Shown one piece after another: positions 60,266 to 64,000 of a stretch of DNA of 64,000 nucleotides. This stretch comes from Pseudoalteromonas distincta. GTDB taxonomy: Bacteria > Pseudomonadota > Gammaproteobacteria > Enterobacterales > Alteromonadaceae. The translations under genes were made by a program, and so were the position numbers. The DNA lies in the NCBI RefSeq assembly GCF_000814675.1, contig NZ_JWIG01000025.1, forward strand, positions 1-64,000, in the 5' to 3' direction. The number at the start of each line of letters is the position of its first letter. Position 1 is the first letter of the stretch. The notes under the pieces were generated by a model. That model worked only from the letters and a program-made list of their open reading frames with translations. It had not been told where the DNA came from and did no database searches.

Positions 60266-61363
60266 ATGGCAGGTAATAGCATTGGGCAGTTATTTAAAGT
60301 GTCCACCTTTGGTGAGAGCCACGGCGTTGCATTAGGCGGCGTTGTTGATGGTACTCCCGCAGGTCTTGAAATCACAGAGGCCGACTTACAAATTGATTTA
60401 GATCGCCGAAAACCAGGCCAAAGCCGTTACACAACGCAGCGCCGTGAAAGCGATCAAATAAAAATATTAGCAGGCGTTTTTGAAGGTAAAACCACAGGTA
60501 CCAGCATTGGTTTATTGATTGAAAATACCGATCAACGCTCGCAAGATTACGGCAAAATTAAAGATGTATTTCGCCCAGGTCATGGCGATTACACGTATTG
60601 GCATAAGTACGGCTTGCGCGATTATCGCGGTGGCGGTCGTTCATCTGCACGCGAAACCGCGATACGTGTAGCGGCAGGTGCTATTGCTAAAAAATACTTA
60701 AAGCAATTTCATGGGATTGAAGTTAAAGCATGTTTAAGTCAGCTTGGCCCTATTAAGGCGGAAACGTTTGACTGGGATGAAGTGGAAAATAACTTATTCT
60801 TCTTCCCTGATGCAAGTAAGCTTGAAGCGCTTGACGGATATATGCGTGACCTTAAAAAGCAAGGTGACTCAGTTGGCGCTAAAGTAAAAGTAGTGGCAAG
60901 CAATGTACCTGTTGGTCTTGGAGAGCCAGTATTTGACCGTCTTGACGCCGAACTTGCACATTCATTAATGAGTATTAACGCTGTTAAAGGCGTTGAGATT
61001 GGTGATGGCTTTGACGTAGTTGAGCAAAAAGGCTCTGAGCATCGTGATGAACTAACCCCTGAAGGTTTTACATCAAATCATGCAGGTGGCGTACTTGCGG
61101 GTATTTCGACAGGGCAAGATATTATTGCTTCTATTGCGCTAAAACCAACGTCGAGCATTACCATCCCAGGTAACAGTATTAATACAAGCAACGAAGCGGT
61201 AGAGATGATCACTAAAGGTCGTCACGATCCGTGTGTGGGCATTCGTGCAATCCCGATTGCTGAGGCAATGATGGCCATTACCTTAATGGACCACTTACTG
61301 CGTCAACGCGGACAAAATCCGCATGTAAATCATCAGCACGGGCCAATTAACGGCTCAGTGTAA
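60266..61363 (+). CDS. aroC: Chorismate synthase
   Basis: Last enzyme of the shikimate route, converting EPSP to chorismate with reduced FMN. It has 365 residues, with family motifs [33 protein letters not shown] with the [11 protein letters not shown] block, and [14 protein letters not shown] near residue 271. The product feeds TyrA and PheA encoded earlier in the window. A ribosome-binding site (AATGAGGAAAG) is present. It follows prmB, as in E. coli, and ends at a terminator. Confidence 0.97.
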   Translation: MAGNSIGQLFKVSTFGESHGVALGGVVDGTPAGLEITEADLQIDLDRRKPGQSRYTTQRRESDQIKILAGVFEGKTTGTSIGLLIENTDQRSQDYGKIKDVFRPGHGDYTYWHKYGLRDYRGGGRSSARETAIRVAAGAIAKKYLKQFHGIEVKACLSQLGPIKAETFDWDEVENNLFFFPDASKLEALDGYMRDLKKQGDSVGAKVKVVASNVPVGLGEPVFDRLDAELAHSLMSINAVKGVEIGDGFDVVEQKGSEHRDELTPEGFTSNHAGGVLAGISTGQDIIASIALKPTSSITIPGNSINTSNEAVEMITKGRHDPCVGIRAIPIAEAMMAITLMDHLLRQRGQNPHVNHQHGPINGSV

Positions 61364-61377
61364 GTATTTATAATTAT

Positions 61378-61404
61378 AAAAAACGCGGATTACCGCGTTT
61401 TTTT
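61378..61404 (+). terminator. Rho-independent terminator after aroC
   Basis: AAAAAACGCGG and CCGCGTTTTTTT pair around an ATTA loop, 15 bp after the aroC stop. Confidence 0.9.
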
Positions 61405-61482
61405 ATGTCTGTAATTTAGTTTAAAGCCTTTCAGGAGTTGTTCAAGTAAGCCCTATATACTGCAAGAAGGAGGGTAGTAATC

Positions 61483-61860
61483 ATGAACGATAATATTAAT
61501 GAACACTCACAAATAAAAGCCCAAGCTGCAATAGCCCGCTTAGAACGTTTCAGTAAGTTAACGGATAGCAGCATTGGTATTCCTTTTACTAAATTTAATA
61601 TAGGTTTGGAGGCGGTGATTGGTTTAATCCCTGTAATAGGTGATGCCGCAGGGCTAATTTTATCAAGCTATGTGCTGATAGAAGCGCAGCGTTTAGGTGT
61701 GAGTAAACGTATAAAGACTAAGATGATCATTAATATGCTCATAGATTTTGTGGGCGGCTTAGTGCCATTTTTTGGCGATATATTTGATGCGTTTTTTAAA
61801 GCTAACACGCGTAATACTCAACTATTGAAAAAACATTTAAACAAGCAGTTAAGTGAGTAA
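61483..61860 (+). CDS. DUF4112 membrane protein
   Basis: A 125-residue protein of the DUF4112 family. Two hydrophobic segments (EAVIGLIPVIGDAAGLILSSYVL at about 45-68 and MLIDFVGGLVPFFGDIFDAFF at about 86-106) share the family's IP-x-x-GD repeat: LIPVIGD and LVPFFGD. The ATG is preceded by AAGAAGGAGG. Function is unknown. It stands between aroC and the GST gene in the same direction, after a terminator, so it is probably transcribed separately. Confidence 0.85.
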   Translation: MNDNINEHSQIKAQAAIARLERFSKLTDSSIGIPFTKFNIGLEAVIGLIPVIGDAAGLILSSYVLIEAQRLGVSKRIKTKMIINMLIDFVGGLVPFFGDIFDAFFKANTRNTQLLKKHLNKQLSE

Positions 61861-61966
61861 TTAATAGCTTTAAGTAACCGTTAGCAAAGAGACTTTAAAC
61901 AAAATGTTGTTGGTTGTTTAATCACCTAGTAAGGTAGGAGCGTCTATTCACTTTGGTATTTACAAT

Positions 61967-62614
61967 ATGCAATTATTCATCGGTAATAAAAACTACTCCA
62001 GCTGGTCATTACGCGCATGGTATTTAATGAGTAAATTTGATGTTGAGTTTAGTGAAACCCAGCTGGTACTCGACACCCCTGATTTTTACAATGAACTAAA
62101 AAAGACCTTTGCTGTGCAAAAAGTTCCAGCGTTAATTGATGGCGATTTACAGGTATGGGATTCACTAGCAATTTGTGAATATATTAACGATGCTTACTTA
62201 TCGGGCGCTGCATGGCCAAAATATATTACCCAAAGAGCTAAAGCGCGTGCGCTAAGCGCTGAAATGCATTCAGGCTTTATGGCGCTGCGCAGCGAAATGC
62301 CAATGAATATAAGAGCTACCCGTAAAGTAGACCTATCGAGCGAAGCATTAAAAGACATAGCCCGTATAGACGAGATATTTGCACAGCAACAAGATGTGTT
62401 TCCAAATGAGTGGTTTTTTGGTGACTTTAGTATTGCTGATGCCATGTACGTACCTATTGTATTGCGTTTAAAAACGTATCAAATTACGTTATCGCCAGAG
62501 GCGCAACAATATTGTGACTTTGTTATGCGTTGCCCCGTATTGCAAGCATGGATCACTCAGGCATTAACCGAAACCGATATTGTAGAGTGTGATGAAGCAG
62601 GAACGCCTGTATAA
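61967..62614 (+). CDS. Glutathione S-transferase family protein
   Basis: A 215-residue cytosolic GST-like protein. The N-terminal thioredoxin-like domain starts MQLFIGNKNYSSWSLRAWYLMSKF with the candidate active Ser/Tyr pair, followed by KVPALIDGDLQVWDSLAICEYI, which binds glutathione (DS pair). The C-terminal helical domain runs from about 88 and has FFGDFSIADAMYVP. Substrate is unknown. It has its own spacing on both sides (106 bp and 61 bp). Confidence 0.9.
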   Translation: MQLFIGNKNYSSWSLRAWYLMSKFDVEFSETQLVLDTPDFYNELKKTFAVQKVPALIDGDLQVWDSLAICEYINDAYLSGAAWPKYITQRAKARALSAEMHSGFMALRSEMPMNIRATRKVDLSSEALKDIARIDEIFAQQQDVFPNEWFFGDFSIADAMYVPIVLRLKTYQITLSPEAQQYCDFVMRCPVLQAWITQALTETDIVECDEAGTPV

Positions 62615-62675
62615 TTATTGTTTTTCATATGGCATGTTCTATGCCTTAAAATCATAAGTTTAAACTAGGCAGCTC

Positions 62676-63137
62676 ATGTATCTAAATCACCCAAGGTATG
62701 GCAATAAACCGATAACTACCAATACCTCAGTGACAATAGAGGCGATAGAGAATGCGCACTGGCGTTACTCGAGGCTTAAATACTTCCCTGATACGGTAAT
62801 ATTGGCAGATATAAAAAAGCAAAACTATGCCATTGACCCTCGGGCACTTTATGTTGATATTGAAGAGAAGTGCGAAAGTTGCTCTAAGGCATTTATTTTT
62901 TTTGCTCAAGAGCAGCAATATTGGTTTGAGGTACTTGATTTTTGGGTCGATTCACACTGTACACGTTGTTTTGAATGCCGTAAGCATGCCAGATATATAC
63001 TAACTCTACGTAAACGGTACGATATGTTAACTAGCTTAGCCAATAAAACCTCAAGTGAAAAAACACAGCGTAAAGAACTTGCCAATACGCTTTACTGTTT
63101 AGGTATTATTAAAAATATCAATAAAGTGAAAGATTAA
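62676..63137 (+). CDS. Zinc-ribbon protein of unknown function
   Basis: A 153-residue protein of the probable zinc-ribbon family. The metal ligands are in CESCSKAF (Cys-x2-Cys) at about 69-72, and CTRCFECRKHA at about 99-107; between them is FFAQEQQYWFEVLDFWVDS, typical of this family, with paired aromatic residues. A Lys-rich helix forms the C-terminal part. It is not a named enzyme; protein or RNA binding are both possible. It lies between the GST gene and epmC. Confidence 0.8.
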   Translation: MYLNHPRYGNKPITTNTSVTIEAIENAHWRYSRLKYFPDTVILADIKKQNYAIDPRALYVDIEEKCESCSKAFIFFAQEQQYWFEVLDFWVDSHCTRCFECRKHARYILTLRKRYDMLTSLANKTSSEKTQRKELANTLYCLGIIKNINKVKD

Positions 63138-63167
63138 TCCGCTTATATTTTACTATCCCGCCTTATT

Positions 63168-63244
63168 TTTACTTTAGTTGTAAAAGCCCGTACAATTCGT
63201 CTCGTTTTTAGTGCGCTAATATGGCGCTGTAACCGAGACGAATT
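63168..63244 (+). promoter_or_regulatory. epmC promoter overlapped by a long inverted repeat
   Basis: TTTACT (63168-63173) and TACAAT (63191-63196) are spaced by 17 bp, a promoter about 60 bp before epmC. An 11-bp perfect inverted repeat AATTCGTCTCG (63194-63204) and CGAGACGAATT (63234-63244) spans the -10 and the start region, with a 29-base spacer that holds GCGC/GCGC. The second arm ends 11 bp before the ATG. It could be two operator half-sites or an RNA hairpin hiding the initiation region. Confidence 0.55.
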
Positions 63245-63255
63245 AATCAATTTTT

Positions 63256-63810
63256 ATGCATCAAATAGCTGATCTAATTTCAATTTTTGAGCGCACTTTT
63301 TATCAAAGTCACAATACACGACTGATAAAAGGCGATTGTGAGCCTGTGTATTTACCAGCAACAGAGCAGGTGCCATATCACCAAGTTGTATTTGCGCATG
63401 GTTTTTATGCCAGTGCATTACATGAAATAGCACACTGGCTGGTGGCCGGTGATGCACGTCGGTTATTAGAAGATTACGGCTATTGGTACTGCCCAGACGG
63501 GCGCGACAAACAAAAACAAGCTGAGTTTGAAAAGGTAGAAATAAAGCCCCAAGCTATAGAGTGGTTATTAAGCACCGCAGCAGGGTTTAATTTTAATGTG
63601 TCGGTGGATAACTTAAACGGCGAACAAACGTGTCGGTTTGATTTTCAGCAGCGCGTACATGCACGGGTATTATCGCTAATCGAAAATGGCTTTAACTCTC
63701 GTACAGAGTCATTTTTAAAAGCACTGTGTGATTTTTACAATACACCGTGGCCATTAACAGCGCAGCAATTTAATTGGCAACATCCAAAGGAGCTTTGTAA
63801 TGGCGTTTAA
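63256..63810 (+). CDS. epmC: Elongation factor P hydroxylase EpmC
   Basis: This protein (YfcM family) hydroxylates the beta-lysylated lysine of EF-P. It has 184 residues. Metal ligands lie in HEIAHW (about 55-60, HExxH-like). Further family blocks are NTRLIKGDCEPVYLPATEQVPYHQVVFAHGFYASALHE, DYGYWYCPDGRDKQKQAEFEKVEIKPQAIEWL and QRRVHA-like QQRVHARVLSL. No clear Shine-Dalgarno precedes the ATG; instead the right arm of a long inverted repeat lies there. Its end overlaps the next gene by 11 bp. EF-P itself is not encoded in the window. Confidence 0.93.
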   Translation: MHQIADLISIFERTFYQSHNTRLIKGDCEPVYLPATEQVPYHQVVFAHGFYASALHEIAHWLVAGDARRLLEDYGYWYCPDGRDKQKQAEFEKVEIKPQAIEWLLSTAAGFNFNVSVDNLNGEQTCRFDFQQRVHARVLSLIENGFNSRTESFLKALCDFYNTPWPLTAQQFNWQHPKELCNGV

Positions 63811-64000
63811 ATTAGGCTTAATTGTAAACCCTGTAGCAGGTTTAGGTGGCACAGTTGCCTTAAAAGGCAGTGATGGCGCACACACAGCCGCTAAAGCAAT
63901 TGAATTAGGTGCAGAGCCAAAAGCAAATAGCCGAACAAAAGCAGCGCTTGAGGTGCTATTACCTTATAAAGAACGCTTAACTATTTACACTGTTAACGGT
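63800..64000 (+). CDS. ATP-NAD kinase family protein, N-terminal part (cut by window end)
   Basis: The frame begins at the ATG at 63800, overlapping epmC by 11 bp, with AAGGAG eight bases upstream, and runs open to the window end (67 codons). It encodes MAFKLGLIVNPVAGLGGTVA followed by LKGSDGAHTAAKAIELGAEPKANSRTKAALEVL. The motif NPVAGLGG and LKGSDG are typical of the ATP-NAD/AcoX kinase-like family seen next to epmC in some marine gammaproteobacteria. The rest is missing, so the function is open; coupling with epmC by overlap suggests one transcript. Confidence 0.75.
   Translation, partial: MAFKLGLIVNPVAGLGGTVALKGSDGAHTAAKAIELGAEPKANSRTKAALEVLLPYKERLTIYTVNG

Overview
The window is a 64 kb piece of the chromosome of a marine gammaproteobacterium of the order Alteromonadales, most likely Pseudoalteromonas. 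The grounds are protein similarity I recognise (MotY, RNase T, CrsA/CrsR-like proteins, EfpL, EpmC, the MoxR-Bat operon), low G+C with A/T-ending codons, and gene neighbourhoods shared with gammaproteobacteria (corB-ypjD-ffh, rpsP-rimM-trmD-rplS, smrB/prmB-aroC, fadI-fadJ, mnmC/fabB). The region is almost entirely core genome: no prophage, no CRISPR array and no tRNA gene were seen. The only clear mobile remnants are a decayed IS4-family element at the left edge and a candidate 210-bp MITE after efpL.

Layout. 1-927: IS4-family remnant that has cut into the terminator of corB. 0.9-7 kb: CorB and YpjD membrane proteins, Ffh, and the S16-RimM-TrmD-L19 operon. 7-19.7 kb: an aromatic amino acid island (tyrA, pheA with a Phe-rich leader peptide and attenuator, an aromatic aminotransferase, an aromatic amino acid permease) with two TyrR-box-like sites. 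It is interrupted by a c-di-GMP GGDEF-EAL protein, yciH, and a STAS / receiver-PP2C-kinase partner-switching pair. 20-24 kb: motY, rnt, fapA and tmRNA (ssrA). 24-29 kb: mostly unknown or accessory envelope genes (YHYH lipoprotein with a small cysteine-rich partner, TauE/SafE permease, NAD(P)-binding protein). 29-35 kb: mnmC, fabB (behind a FabR-like palindrome), small lipoprotein, GNAT, gamma-glutamyltranspeptidase. 35-44.6 kb, all on the minus strand: MoxR-DUF58-DUF4381-BatA-BatBC-BatD, then an ECF sigma factor with a DUF3379 partner, and finally a Tim44-like gene broken by an in-frame TAG. 45-48.5 kb: the fadIJ beta-oxidation operon behind a FadR-like palindrome. 48.5-64 kb: GNAT, YjbR, EfpL, a second GGDEF-EAL protein, PtrA-like protease, SixA, RidA, SDR, AEC transporter, SmrB, PrmB, AroC, DUF4112, GST, zinc-ribbon protein, EpmC and the start of an ATP-NAD kinase family gene.

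How the genes work together. TyrA, PheA, AroC, the aminotransferase and the permease cover chorismate synthesis, its conversion to Phe and Tyr, and uptake. The visible control elements (Phe attenuation, two TyrR-like boxes) suggest classical enteric-type logic retained in a marine lineage. FabB and FadIJ carry matching lipid-regulator-like sites. Translation quality and modification genes are unusually frequent (ffh, rimM, trmD, yciH, ssrA, mnmC, efpL, smrB, prmB, epmC, rnt).

The most useful second looks are the pheL attenuator, the two TyrR-like boxes, the amber-interrupted Tim44 gene, the IS scar, the MITE next to efpL, the partner-switch module, the Bat/ECF-sigma cluster and the inverted repeat spanning the epmC promoter. 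Nothing in the window looks like a wholly new defence or mobile system.
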